64,000 bases of DNA, taken from contig CAVSBZ010000005.1 in assembly GCA_963726315.1 (NCBI GenBank), forward strand, positions 1,116,001 through 1,180,000. The letters are read 5' to 3'. This document shows, one piece after another, positions 53,340 to 62,900 of this stretch. The notes below the pieces were generated by a model that did no database searches, was not told where the DNA came from, and was given only the letters and a program-made list of their open reading frames with translations. The DNA is from FEB-25 sp963726315 (GTDB lineage Bacteria > Chloroflexota > Anaerolineae > Anaerolineales > UBA4823). How positions within the stretch are numbered: position 1 is the stretch's first letter; each line of letters begins with the position of its first letter. The translations under genes were made by a program, and so were the position numbers.

Positions 53340-54542
53340 TCAAGCAATGATCTTGGTGATCACACCTGCGCCGACGGTCAAACCGCCTTCACGGATGGCG
53401 AACTTGGAACCTTGCTCCAACGCCACCGGCACGATCAGCTCAACTTCCAGGTTCACATTATCTCCCGGCATCACCATCTCCACCCCTTCGGGCAGCTTGA
53501 TGTCACCGGTCACATCCATTGTACGGATGTAGAACTGCGGGCGATACCCGGTGAAGAAGGCTTTGTGCCTCCCACCCTCTTCCTTGCGCAGCACGTACAC
53601 CTCGCTCATAAACTTGGTGTGCGGGGTGATCGAGCCAGGCTTGGCAACCACCTGGCCGCGCTCGACGTCAGTACGCTCGATGCCGCGCAGCAGGATACCG
53701 GCATTATCTCCGGCTTGCACCTGCTCCAGCTCTTTGTGGAACATCTCTGTGCCGGTGATTACCGAGCTCATGCTCTTCTCACGCAGCCCAACGATCTCCA
53801 CGGGTTCACCCTTCTTGGCCACACCACGCTCCACTCTGCCGGTCACCACCGTGCCGCGCCCCTTGATCGAGAACACGTCTTCGATCGGCATCATGAACGG
53901 CTTTTCGGTCTCGCGTACAGGCTCGGGGATGTATTCATCCACCACTCGCAGCAGCTCCTTGATGCAGGCGTACTCGGGTGCATCCGGATCGGTGCTGGTG
54001 CTCTCCAGGGCTAGCAAAGCACTCCCCCGCACGATCGGGGTCGTGTCTCCAGGGAACTTCTCATCGTTCAGCAGGTCACGCAGCTCCATCTCCACCAGCT
54101 CCAGCAGCTCCTCATCGTCCATCATGTCCACCTTGTTCAGGAAGACCACGATGGCGGGAACTTCCACCTGCCGTGCCAGCAGCACGTGCTCTCGCGTCTG
54201 CGGCATCGGTCCATCCGGAGCCGCCACCACCAGGATTGCGCCATCCACCTGGGCTGCACCCGTGATCATGTTCTTGATGTAGTCACGGTGACCAGGCATG
54301 TCCACGTGCGCATAGTGCCGCTTGGCTGTCTCGTATTCCACGTGGGCAATGTTGATCGTGATGCCGCGCTCTTTCTCCTCGGGTGCGTTATCGATCGTGT
54401 AAAACGATCGATACTCTGCCTGCCCAAGGAATGAACAGTATTTCGTGATCGCAGCGGTCAAGGTCGTTTTCCCGTGGTCGATGTGTCCCATCGTACCTAC
54501 GTTCATGTGCGGCTTTTTTCGCTCAAATTTTTGCTTTGCCAT
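53340..54542 (-). CDS. tuf: Elongation factor Tu
   Basis: 400 residues. Delivers aminoacyl-tRNA to the ribosome. G1 is GHIDHGKTT, G3 DMPGHRDYIKNMITGAAQVD, G4 NKVDMMDDEE. Domain 2 has GRGTVVTGRVERG and domain 3 ends GGLTVGAGVITKIIA. Placed after fusA and before rpsJ, as in many str operons. Confidence 0.98.
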   Translation of the reverse strand: MAKQKFERKKPHMNVGTMGHIDHGKTTLTAAITKYCSFLGQAEYRSFYTIDNAPEEKERGITINIAHVEYETAKRHYAHVDMPGHRDYIKNMITGAAQVDGAILVVAAPDGPMPQTREHVLLARQVEVPAIVVFLNKVDMMDDEELLELVEMELRDLLNDEKFPGDTTPIVRGSALLALESTSTDPDAPEYACIKELLRVVDEYIPEPVRETEKPFMMPIEDVFSIKGRGTVVTGRVERGVAKKGEPVEIVGLREKSMSSVITGTEMFHKELEQVQAGDNAGILLRGIERTDVERGQVVAKPGSITPHTKFMSEVYVLRKEEGGRHKAFFTGYRPQFYIRTMDVTGDIKLPEGVEMVMPGDNVNLEVELIVPVALEQGSKFAIREGGLTVGAGVITKIIA

Positions 54543-54591
54543 AAACGTTCTCCTTCAGATTAATGAAACAATGATGTTGTTTGATATCTAA

Positions 54592-56661
54592 TCAAGCCAA
54601 TATTGTCTTTGCCACATTCTCCGATACCTCTGAGTAGTGGTCAAATTCCATCGTAAAAACGCCTCGTCCCTGGGTAGCTGACCTTAGATCGGTGGCGTAC
54701 CCGAACATTTCAGCTAGGGGGATCATGGCGGTGATCATCTGGGTGTTCCCCGGGCGGATGTCTGTGCCAAGGATATTTCCGCGCCGTGCATTCAGCTGAC
54801 CCATGATCTCTCCAAGGAATTCATCCGGGACGATCACTTCGACCTTCATGATCGGTTCCTGCAGTACCGGGGCACCCCTGTGAATGCCTTCCTTGAATGC
54901 CATCGTAGCCGCCATCTTGAAAGCCATGTCGCTCGAGTCAACCTCGTGGTATGAGCCATCGTACAAGCGGGCTTTGATATCCACCACGGGGTATCCTGCC
55001 AAAACGCCGGCTTCAGCGGCTTCCCGGACACCTTTTTCAACCGCACCCCAATATTCCTTGGGGATCACTCCACCAACAATACCGTTTTCGTAAACGATGC
55101 CGCTGCCGGGTTCTCCTGGCTGCAGTTCCAACACCACGTGTCCATACTGGCCATGTCCGCCGGTCTGCTTGATGTAGCGGTACTCGGCTTTGAGCACTGG
55201 CTGGGTGATGGTCTCACGATAGGCCACCTGGGGTTTACCCACCCGGGCTTGTACCCGGAACTCCCGCAGCATGCGATCGATCAGGATTTCCAGGTGAAGC
55301 TCGCCCATGCCAGAGATGATCGTCTGACCCGTTTCTTCATCCACACGCACCCTGAAGGTGGGGTCTTCATCCGAGAGCTTGTGCAATGCCTCTGCCATGC
55401 GATCCTGGTCGGCAGCCGTTCGTGGCTCAATCGCGACCGAAATCACTGGTTCAGGGAAGGTGATATTCTCCAGCACAATCTGGTTGGACGCATCGGTGAG
55501 GGTGTCACCGGTAAATGAGTCCTTGAGACCAAGCACAGCACCGATATCCCCGGCGAGGATTTCACTGATATCCTCTCGACGGTCAGCGTACATCCGTAAG
55601 AGACGACCAATCCGCTCACGCCGGTCCTTGGTTGGATTGAAAACCGTGGATCCCTGGGCGATCTTGCCAGAATACACTCTGATATATGCCAGCCGCCCAA
55701 CATAGGGGTCTGACACGATTTTAAAGACCAAAGCACTCATCGGGGCGTCATCTTCTGCCGGTCGGGCAACTTCATGACCAGTGTGGGGATGAATGCCAAT
55801 TACGGGACGTACATCTGCCGGCGAGGGCAGGTAATCTATTACCCCATCTAATAAGGGCTGTACACCTTTGTTTCTTAAAGAGCTCCCGCAGTAGACGGGT
55901 GTGATTTTACCGGCGAGTGTTGCTGTGCGTAAGGCGGCTTTTAGATCATCTACTGAAATTTCTTCGCCTTCCAGGTAACGCATGGTCAAAGCATCTTCGG
56001 TTTCGGCGATTTGTTCTAGCAGGCGTGACCGCATTTCCTTGACGTATCCGCTCATGTCGGCTGGGATTTCGACCTCAACCGCATCTGTCCCGCTGGTATC
56101 ATCCCAGATAATTGCCTTCCGGGTGAGCAAATCGACCATACCCTGGAAGCTCCCCTCCACACCGATAGGTACCTGCATTGCGGCAGCATTGGCACCCAGG
56201 CGATGCTTCATGCTTTCGATGGAACGCTCGAATGATGCTCCTACACGGTCCATCTTATTGACGAAGCAAATCCGTGGGACCTCGTAACGGTCCGCCTGGC
56301 GCCAAACCGTCTCGCTTTGCGGCTCAACCCCTTGAACAGCATCAAAGACGACGATCCCGCCATCCAATACCCTCAACGAGCGTTGGACTTCTGCAGTGAA
56401 GTCAATATGCCCGGGGGTATCGATAATATTGATTTGGTAACCTTTCCACTCAGCAGAAACTGCAGCAGAAACGATGGTGATACCTCGTTCACGCTCCTGC
56501 TCCATCCAATCAGTGACGGTTGTTCCGTCGTCTACTGATCCAAGGCGATGGGTTTTACCTGTGTAGAATAGGATGCGCTCTGTAGTAGTAGTCTTGCCCG
56601 CATCAATATGGGCGATAATGCCAATATTGCGATAAAGCTCGAGGGGATACTGACGGGGCAT
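54592..56661 (-). CDS. fusA: Elongation factor G
   Basis: 689 residues. Translocase. G1 is AHIDAGKTTTTERILFYTG; G3 DTPGHIDFTAEVQRSLRVLD; G4 NKMDRVGASF; domain IV contains GGHGQYGHVVLELQPG. It is about 15 residues shorter than E. coli EF-G, a normal variation. Lies between rpsG and tuf. Confidence 0.98.
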   Translation of the reverse strand: MPRQYPLELYRNIGIIAHIDAGKTTTTERILFYTGKTHRLGSVDDGTTVTDWMEQERERGITIVSAAVSAEWKGYQINIIDTPGHIDFTAEVQRSLRVLDGGIVVFDAVQGVEPQSETVWRQADRYEVPRICFVNKMDRVGASFERSIESMKHRLGANAAAMQVPIGVEGSFQGMVDLLTRKAIIWDDTSGTDAVEVEIPADMSGYVKEMRSRLLEQIAETEDALTMRYLEGEEISVDDLKAALRTATLAGKITPVYCGSSLRNKGVQPLLDGVIDYLPSPADVRPVIGIHPHTGHEVARPAEDDAPMSALVFKIVSDPYVGRLAYIRVYSGKIAQGSTVFNPTKDRRERIGRLLRMYADRREDISEILAGDIGAVLGLKDSFTGDTLTDASNQIVLENITFPEPVISVAIEPRTAADQDRMAEALHKLSDEDPTFRVRVDEETGQTIISGMGELHLEILIDRMLREFRVQARVGKPQVAYRETITQPVLKAEYRYIKQTGGHGQYGHVVLELQPGEPGSGIVYENGIVGGVIPKEYWGAVEKGVREAAEAGVLAGYPVVDIKARLYDGSYHEVDSSDMAFKMAATMAFKEGIHRGAPVLQEPIMKVEVIVPDEFLGEIMGQLNARRGNILGTDIRPGNTQMITAMIPLAEMFGYATDLRSATQGRGVFTMEFDHYSEVSENVAKTILA

Positions 56662-56711
56662 AAAGAGTTCCTACTACCACTAGTTATATCTCACGAAAAA
56701 TAATCGAACGC

Positions 56712-57182
56712 CTATGCCCTGAAGTGGGAGAAGGCACGGTTAGCTTCAGCCATCTTGTGAGTTTCCTCACGCTTGCGGATGGCTGACCCGGTGTTATTGG
56801 ATGCATCCAAAAGCTCACCGGCTAATTTCTCGGCAAATGATTTTCCTGTGCGTGCCTTTGCTCCCTGCAAGATCCATCTCGAAGCCAAAGCAAAACGACG
56901 GTACGGAGGTACTTCCATCGGGATTTGGTAAGTAGCACCACCCACGCGGCGTGGTTTTACTTCCAGGATGGGTGAGACGTTCTTGATTGCCAGCTCAAAG
57001 ATTTCAAGCGAGCTTCTTTTTGCACGTTCTTCAATCATGTCAAAAGCGTCATACACGATCGTGGTGGCGACACTGCTTTTTCCGTTTCGGACAACGCGAT
57101 TGATAAAGTTCTGGACGTGCTCGCTGTTAAAGCGGGTATCGCCAGGGATTTCATGTTTTTCGGGTTTACTTCGACGCGACAT
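56712..57182 (-). CDS. rpsG: 30S ribosomal protein S7
   Basis: 156 residues. Binds the 3' major domain of 16S rRNA. VQNFINRVVRNGKSSVATTI, NVSPILEVKPRRVGGATYQI and a C-terminal KREETHKMAEANRAFSHFRA are typical. In E. coli S7 represses the str operon. Confidence 0.98.
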   Translation of the reverse strand: MSRRSKPEKHEIPGDTRFNSEHVQNFINRVVRNGKSSVATTIVYDAFDMIEERAKRSSLEIFELAIKNVSPILEVKPRRVGGATYQIPMEVPPYRRFALASRWILQGAKARTGKSFAEKLAGELLDASNNTGSAIRKREETHKMAEANRAFSHFRA

Positions 57183-57199
57183 ACCGTTTCTCCGCTGGA

Positions 57200-57619
57200 T
57201 TATTCTTTAGGACGCTTGGAGCCGTATTTTGAACGACCTTGCTTACGATTATTCACTCCACCGGTGTCTAACGAGCCGCGTACAATGTGATAACGCACAC
57301 CAGGCAGGTCTTTCACACGACCACCACGCACCAACACCACGGAGTGTTCCTGCAGCGCATGCCCTTCGCCAGGGATGTAAGCAGTCACTTCGATGCCATT
57401 CGTCAGGCGTACGCGGGCGATCTTGCGCAATGCCGAGTTCGGCTTCTTGGGGGTCATGGTCTTAACAACAGTGCAAACGCCTCGCTTTTGGGGGGAGCCT
57501 TTGCTCTGGCGGATCCGGTTTTGGTTGTAAAGATTGAGAGTATACAGCAGGGCAGGAGCCTTGCTCTTCTCTTTCTTCGTTTTGCGTCCTCGACGCACTA
57601 ACTGGTTGATTGTTGGCAC
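57200..57619 (-). CDS. rpsL: 30S ribosomal protein S12 (long form)
   Basis: 139 residues. It has the 13-residue N-terminal insert found in Firmicute-type S12 (LYTLNLYNQNRIRQSKG) before QKRGVCTVVKTMTPKKPNSA. The streptomycin-site Lys residues lie in TPKKPNS and VKDLPGVRYH. The GTG at 57619, with GGAGGCGAAG just upstream, is the start; a frame to 57661 has no homology. Confidence 0.97.
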   Translation of the reverse strand: MPTINQLVRRGRKTKKEKSKAPALLYTLNLYNQNRIRQSKGSPQKRGVCTVVKTMTPKKPNSALRKIARVRLTNGIEVTAYIPGEGHALQEHSVVLVRGGRVKDLPGVRYHIVRGSLDTGGVNNRKQGRSKYGSKRPKE

Positions 57620-57666
57620 CTTCGCCTCCGAGCATAGATACAATAAATTTGATAATTCCATTAAGG

Positions 57667-57693
57667 GAGGCCATCAATACTATCGATGGCCTC
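57667..57693 (-). promoter_or_regulatory. Hairpin in the rpsL leader
   Basis: GAGGCCATC and GATGGCCTC form a perfect 9-bp stem with a nine-base loop, about 48 bases before the rpsL GTG. No T-run follows, so it is not a simple terminator. It may be a protein-binding or mRNA-stability element in the 137-base leader. A smaller stem (GGTAG/CTACC) lies at 57721-57735. Confidence 0.6.
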
Positions 57694-57762
57694 GCCTTAC
57701 TTGCATTGATATACGATTTCGGTAGGGGTACTACCCACGTATGTTAAAGACGACGAGAAGCG

Positions 57763-57791
57763 ATTTTACCATGCGCTCATATGAGCGTCAA
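57763..57791 (-). promoter_or_regulatory. str operon promoter with palindrome in the spacer
   Basis: On the minus strand: TTGACG (57791-57786), 17-bp spacer, TAAAAT (57768-57763). The spacer and the end of the -35 hold a perfect 14-bp palindrome CGCTCATATGAGCG (57774-57787), a candidate operator. The -35 lies just 5 bp after the rpoB stop codon, so transcription from rpoB can also enter. Confidence 0.75.
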
Positions 57792-57796
57792 GGATT

Positions 57797-60700
57797 TTAG
57801 AGATGTGGATCCAGGTCCAGCAGGCCAGTTTGCAGCCTGGGTGGACGTGAACGCTCTTCGTCCTTTCCAAATTTAATTACTTCACCCGTATCGGTCACAG
57901 CTTCAACAGCCAGCCCCAGGCTTTGGAGTTCCTTCACTAAAACCCGGAAAGAGGCCGGGATACTGGGCTCTTCGATCGCCTCACCCTTGACGATGGCTTC
58001 ATAGGTCTTTACACGTCCCTGGACGTCATCGGATTTCACGGTGAGCATTTCCTGCAATGTATAAGCGGCACCATATGCTTCGAGTGCCCAAACTTCCATC
58101 TCACCGAACCGCTGACCACCGAATTGCGCTTTACCGCCCAAAGGCTGTTGTGATACCAGGCTGTATGGACCCGTCGAACGAGCATGTACTTTATCTTCCA
58201 CCAGATGGTGGAGTTTGAGCATGGTCATGACGCCCACGGTCACGGGACGATCATACGGATCGCCCGTCTTACCATCGCGCACTACCTGCTTGCCCAGCGT
58301 TGGGATGGGGACACCGTTGCTAAGTGAGAACTTTTCAGCCTCACCTGCCAGGTTCTCATCTTTAATTTTGGAAACATTAATCCCGTTCTGGTCGAGCCAC
58401 TGGCGCAAACAGGTTGCATGAGTATAGATATTCATTTTTTCTTGTTGCGCAGCATCGACGGCTATTCCTTCGGGTGAAATTACCAGGTCGGGATCGTATC
58501 CGTATACACGCAACCATTCACGCAGTACCGATCGGCGTGCATAGTAATAATCCGACTTGAACAAGGAGACATCATAACCAAGATCACCTAACCAGTCTTC
58601 CAGGTACAGGTTGCGGACTTCATTATCATCTTCATATTGAGTGGCGTCGTGTTCAGTCTGGTTCAGCTGCTCCCAGGCTTTTAACCCGGCTTCCTTCCAT
58701 GCCTGGTCGATCAACCAGGCACGTGCCAGCTCAGCATCGATTTCATACTCGGTGGCACCATCAAACACGGGTGTGATGGCTCGGAAACCCAGGCGGGTCG
58801 AGGCCCAACCCAGGTGAGTCTCGAGCACCTGGCCGAGGTTCATACGTCCAGGGACACCGGTAGGATTAAGGATGATATCGACCGGGGAGCCGTCTTCGAG
58901 GAATGGCATATCCTCTTCAGCAACCACGCGCGAAACAACACCTTTATTTCCGTGCCGCCCGGCCATTTTATCGCCGGCGGTGATCTTACGGCGCTGGGCG
59001 ACGGAAACTCTCACCATCATATCCACACCGGCAGCCAGATCGGTATTGTCTTCACGGGTGAAGACTTTTACATCGACCACCTTACCGCGCTCACCATGTG
59101 GCATGCGCAGCGAGGTATCTTTTACATCACGAGATTTCTCCCCAAAAATTGCCCTGAGCAAGCGCTCCTCGGGGGTCAGCTCCTTTTCGCCCTTGGGTGA
59201 AATTTTACCCACCAGGATATCATTGGGACCGACTTCAGCACCGATACGGATGATGCCGGTCTCGTCAAGGTCTTTGATCGCATCCTCACCTACATTGGGG
59301 ATGTCACGTGTGATCTCTTCAGGACCCAGGCGTGTATCACGCGAATTCAACTTCATATTTCTCGATATGAACAGAGGTGAACCGGTCTTCCTGGACAAGG
59401 CGCTCAGAGATGACGATCGCATCTTCGAAGTTGGCACCTTCCCAGGATAAGAACGCCACCACCACATTCTGACCCAGCGCCAGCTCTCCGTTCTCTGTCG
59501 AAGACGAGTCTGCGATTACCTCGCCTTTATGCACACGTTGCCCTTTGACCACCGCCGGGCGTTGGTCAATGCAGGTGGATTGGTTCGATCGCTGGTATTT
59601 TCGCAGCTGGTAGATATGATCTTCTTTTGGATTATGGACGACAATCCTGTTCCCGGTCACAGAAGTGATTTCGCCATCTTCTTCAGCGATAACCACCTGA
59701 CCCGAGTCCATCGCGGCGTGATATTCCATCCCGGTGGAGACTGCTGGAATGTCAGGATTCAATAATGGCACAGCCTGAGCCTGCATGTTCGAGCCCATCA
59801 ACGCACGGTTGGCGTCATCGTGCTCGAGGAAAGGGATCAAAGCCGCGCTGATCCCCACAATCTGGTGGGGAGCAACGTCCATGTAATCGATATTATCGGA
59901 AGTAGCGAAGATAAAATCAGAATAGTGGCGTGAAGAAATGCTGGTGCGGATAAATTCGTTGAACTCGTTCAACGGTGTGTTTGCCTGGGCGATGACGAAG
60001 CGGTCTTCCACATCGGCTGATAAGTATTCAGTCTCATCCGTAACAAATGGCTGGACCAAGACTTCTTTCAGCTTCAGCATCCTGATCTTATCGGCCAAAT
60101 CCATGGTAATGCGTTCACCACTTTTGGCAATCACCTTGCTGCCATCCCCGTTTTTCACATCTTCGCGCAAAGACCGGCCCACCAGTCGTTCGTCGGTTGG
60201 AACCAGTGTTTTCCGCACCCTGCGGTATGGGGTTTCGATAAATCCATACTCATTGACCCGGGCAAATGATGCCAGACGACCGATCAAACCGATGTTCGGT
60301 CCTTCAGGTGTCTCAATTGGGCAGATGCGACCATAATGCGAGTGGTGGACGTCACGAACGTCAAAGCCGGCTCGCTCACGGCGCAGACCGCCAGGTCCCA
60401 GGGCAGATAACGTGCGTTTATGGCGCAGCTCTGCCAGCGGATTGGTCTGGTCCATGAATTGTGACAACTGGCTCGAGCCAAAAAATTCACGCAGGGCTGC
60501 CACGACAGGGCGGATATTGATCAGCGTGATGGGGGTCAGCTGATCTTGATCCCGGATGGACATACGTTCCTTGATCACCCGTTCCATACGGCGCAGACCG
60601 ATACGCAGCTTGTTTTGGATCAGCTCACCGACTGTCTTTGCACGGCGGTTTCCCAGGTGGTCGATATCATCGGGTGCCTGGGTGCCGTTGTTGATCATGA

Positions 60701-61703
60701 TCATGCGGCGTACCAGGCGCAGGATGTCCCACTTGGTGATCATGCGGTGGCTGATGGGCACACGGTCATGTAAGTCGAGCTTCTGGTTGAGCTTGTAACG
60801 ACCCACCCGCTCGAGGTCGTAATGGCGCTGGTCAAACAGCTGTTCTTGCAGGAAACCACGAGCATTATCCAGCGTCGCCGGGTCACCCGGGCGCATGCGT
60901 TTGAAAAACTCCAATAAAGCGGCTTCGGCAATCGTCTGGTTATTGTTTAGGTCCCACTGGGGTTCCTGGGCAAACGAAGAAGGGATGAACATGCGGTCAG
61001 GATTATTATCCACATCCTGGAACAAGGATAAAAGTTCCTCGTCCGTTCCGGTGTTGAGGGGTGAATCGGGCAGACCATCGTTCACCGCTGCCAGGGCACG
61101 CAAAAAGATGGTGATGGGCACGGTGCGCTTACGGTTAAAGCGCAAGGTGAGGTAATCACTCTTACGGGTTTCGAACTCCATCCAGGCACCGCGGTCTGGG
61201 ATAAGCTTGGCGACTGCCAGCAAGCGACCAGTAGCACGGTCAACCGGAGCTTCGAAGTACACACCAGGTGAGCGGATGAGTTGGGAAACCACCACGCGTT
61301 CAGTACCGTTGACGATGAAAGTGCCTTTTTCGGTCATTTCGGGGAAGTCACCCAGGAAGATATCTTGCTGGATCGGCTGCTGGACTTCGGGACCTGCTAA
61401 CAGAACCGACACATATAGCGGACTGGCATAAGTAAGGTCCCGCTCGACGCATTCTTCGAGCGAGTGTTTTGGTTCACCGAACTTATAGGTTAGCTTCCAT
61501 TGGTCAGATTCAGGCGTCCGGGAAGGGAAGTATAGTTTCATTCCCTTGTTGTACGATTCAATCGGTGATATTTCGTGGAAGAGATCAGCCAAACCTTCTG
61601 TTTTTAACCGCTTAAAGGATTCGAGCTGGACTTCGATCAAGTCCGGCAGCTCCAAATCGATATTGATCCGAGCGTAGGACTTGCTTGGCAGGTTTGATGC
61701 CAT
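57797..61703 (-). CDS. rpoB: RNA polymerase beta subunit (frame broken; carries a long insert)
   Basis: About 1301 residues once a single extra base near 59345 is removed. The first frame ends in HIEKYEVE and the second resumes at SRDTRLGPEEITRD, which join into the normal beta sequence. Seen: rifampicin region with SQLSQFMDQTNPLAELRHKR then LSALGPGGLRRERAG; GDKMAGRHGNKGVVSRV; HARSTGPYSLVSQQPLGGKA; FGEMEVWALEAYGAAYTLQE. Between PVFDGATEYEI and DGKTGDPYDRPVTVG lies an insert of about 120-130 residues (roughly 58290-58735) with three WL...G(Y/I)(D/N) units. rpoC does not follow, and rplJL do not precede. AGGAGA lies before ATG 61703. Confidence 0.96.
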
Positions 61704-61753
61704 AATTCTCTCCTAACTTAGCATTTTTTCGCTGAATTGATACGATTGTGGTT

Positions 61754-61788
61754 AACAAATAAAACGTGATGAGGTAGTTTTCATCACG
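61754..61788 (-). promoter_or_regulatory. Terminator-like hairpin in the rpoB leader
   Basis: On the minus strand CGTGATGA (61788-61781) pairs with TCATCACG (61772-61765), followed by TTTTATTTGTT. It lies between the rpoB promoter and the rpoB start, about 50 bases before the ATG, so it may act as an attenuator. Confidence 0.6.
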
Positions 61789-61863
61789 CTGTAAAATTTT
61801 TATATCCCTAAGTCATTGTCCATTATCGTTTTCGAGTTACGCAAGGCGAACAAGCAAACGAGT

Positions 61864-61891
61864 ATTATATCATGCCTTTGAATAAGGTCAA
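61864..61891 (-). promoter_or_regulatory. rpoB promoter
   Basis: TTGACC (61891-61886), 16-bp spacer and a perfect TATAAT (61869-61864) on the minus strand. Transcription would start near 61857, giving a leader of about 150 bases. Confidence 0.8.
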
Positions 61892-61979
61892 GATTGGGGG
61901 ATTAGGATTGTATTAACCTTTGGAAGGTTTATTGGCGCATTCTGTACACAAGACCATCTTATACTGATAGAATTCTAGC

Positions 61980-62885
61980 ATGGATAATGATGAGGGAAAG
62001 TATACTTCCGGATTTGTAGCGGTGATGGGTCGACCTAACGTGGGGAAATCGACATTGATCAATGCCCTGATCGGGCAAAAAGTGGCAGCAGTTTCTCCCC
62101 GACCGCAAACCACGCGGCGGCGGCAGGAGGGCATCTTAACCACCAGCGAGTATCAAATCATATTCATCGACACGCCCGGAGTGCACAAGCCGCACACGAA
62201 GCTGGGCGAAAGTATGAACCTGGAAGCCCGCTCAGCCTTGGAACACTGTGATTTGGTGTTATTCATGGTGGATGCCAGCCAGATGCCAACCGATGAGGAC
62301 AAGCAGCTTGGAAGTATTCTCAGTGCGCAGGTGAAACCCGAAAGGGTCCTGCTTGTGCTCAACAAAATTGACCTGGTCCAACCGAACAACGTCAGTCAGA
62401 TTGAGAATGCTTACCGTGAGCTGACCCCCCGGAGCAGCGCGATGGCAATCTCTGCCACGCGTGGAGATAACCGAGCCGAACTTTTACAAAAGATCATCGC
62501 TGCCATGCCAGCTGGCGAACAATTTTACCCCGAAGAACAGGTGACTGACCTGTTTGAACGGGAAATCACAGCCGATTTAATCCGGGAAGCCTGCCTGAAC
62601 AACCTGCGTTATGAAGTTCCGCATGGTATCGTTGTCAGGATCGACGAATATACCGAGCGCAATGAGCATGGAGTGTATATCGAGGCGACCATCTTCGTGG
62701 AGCGTAAATCGCACAAAGGCATTGTGATTGGTCAGAGTGGCCAGATGCTCAAGAAGATCGGGATGGCTGCCCGTAAAGAAATCGAAGCAATGAACGGGAA
62801 AAGTGTTTTTCTTCAGTTGCGGGTGAAAGTGCGCAAAAACTGGCGTGATGACGAAAAGATGGTCAAGCAGATGTTCAATCCATGA
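61980..62885 (+). CDS. era: GTPase Era
   Basis: 301 residues. Assists 30S maturation by binding the 3' end of 16S rRNA. G1 is GRPNVGKST (17-25), G3 DTPGVHKPHT, G4 NKID, and the KH domain has VPHGIVVRIDEYTERNEHG and GMAARKEIEAMNGKSVFLQ. TATACT lies 14 bases before the ATG and no ribosome-binding site is visible, so the leader is very short. Divergent from rpoB. Confidence 0.97.
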   Translation: MDNDEGKYTSGFVAVMGRPNVGKSTLINALIGQKVAAVSPRPQTTRRRQEGILTTSEYQIIFIDTPGVHKPHTKLGESMNLEARSALEHCDLVLFMVDASQMPTDEDKQLGSILSAQVKPERVLLVLNKIDLVQPNNVSQIENAYRELTPRSSAMAISATRGDNRAELLQKIIAAMPAGEQFYPEEQVTDLFEREITADLIREACLNNLRYEVPHGIVVRIDEYTERNEHGVYIEATIFVERKSHKGIVIGQSGQMLKKIGMAARKEIEAMNGKSVFLQLRVKVRKNWRDDEKMVKQMFNP

Positions 62886-62900
62886 TCTAGGAGGGATAGT

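Noticed and set aside
57620..57661. N-terminal extension of S12
   Set aside because: No homology; GTG 57619 with a strong ribosome-binding site gives the standard protein.
61930..61965. Full sigma70 promoter for era with TTGGCG as -35
   Set aside because: Spacer to TATACT would be 22 bp, too long; only the -10 is credible.
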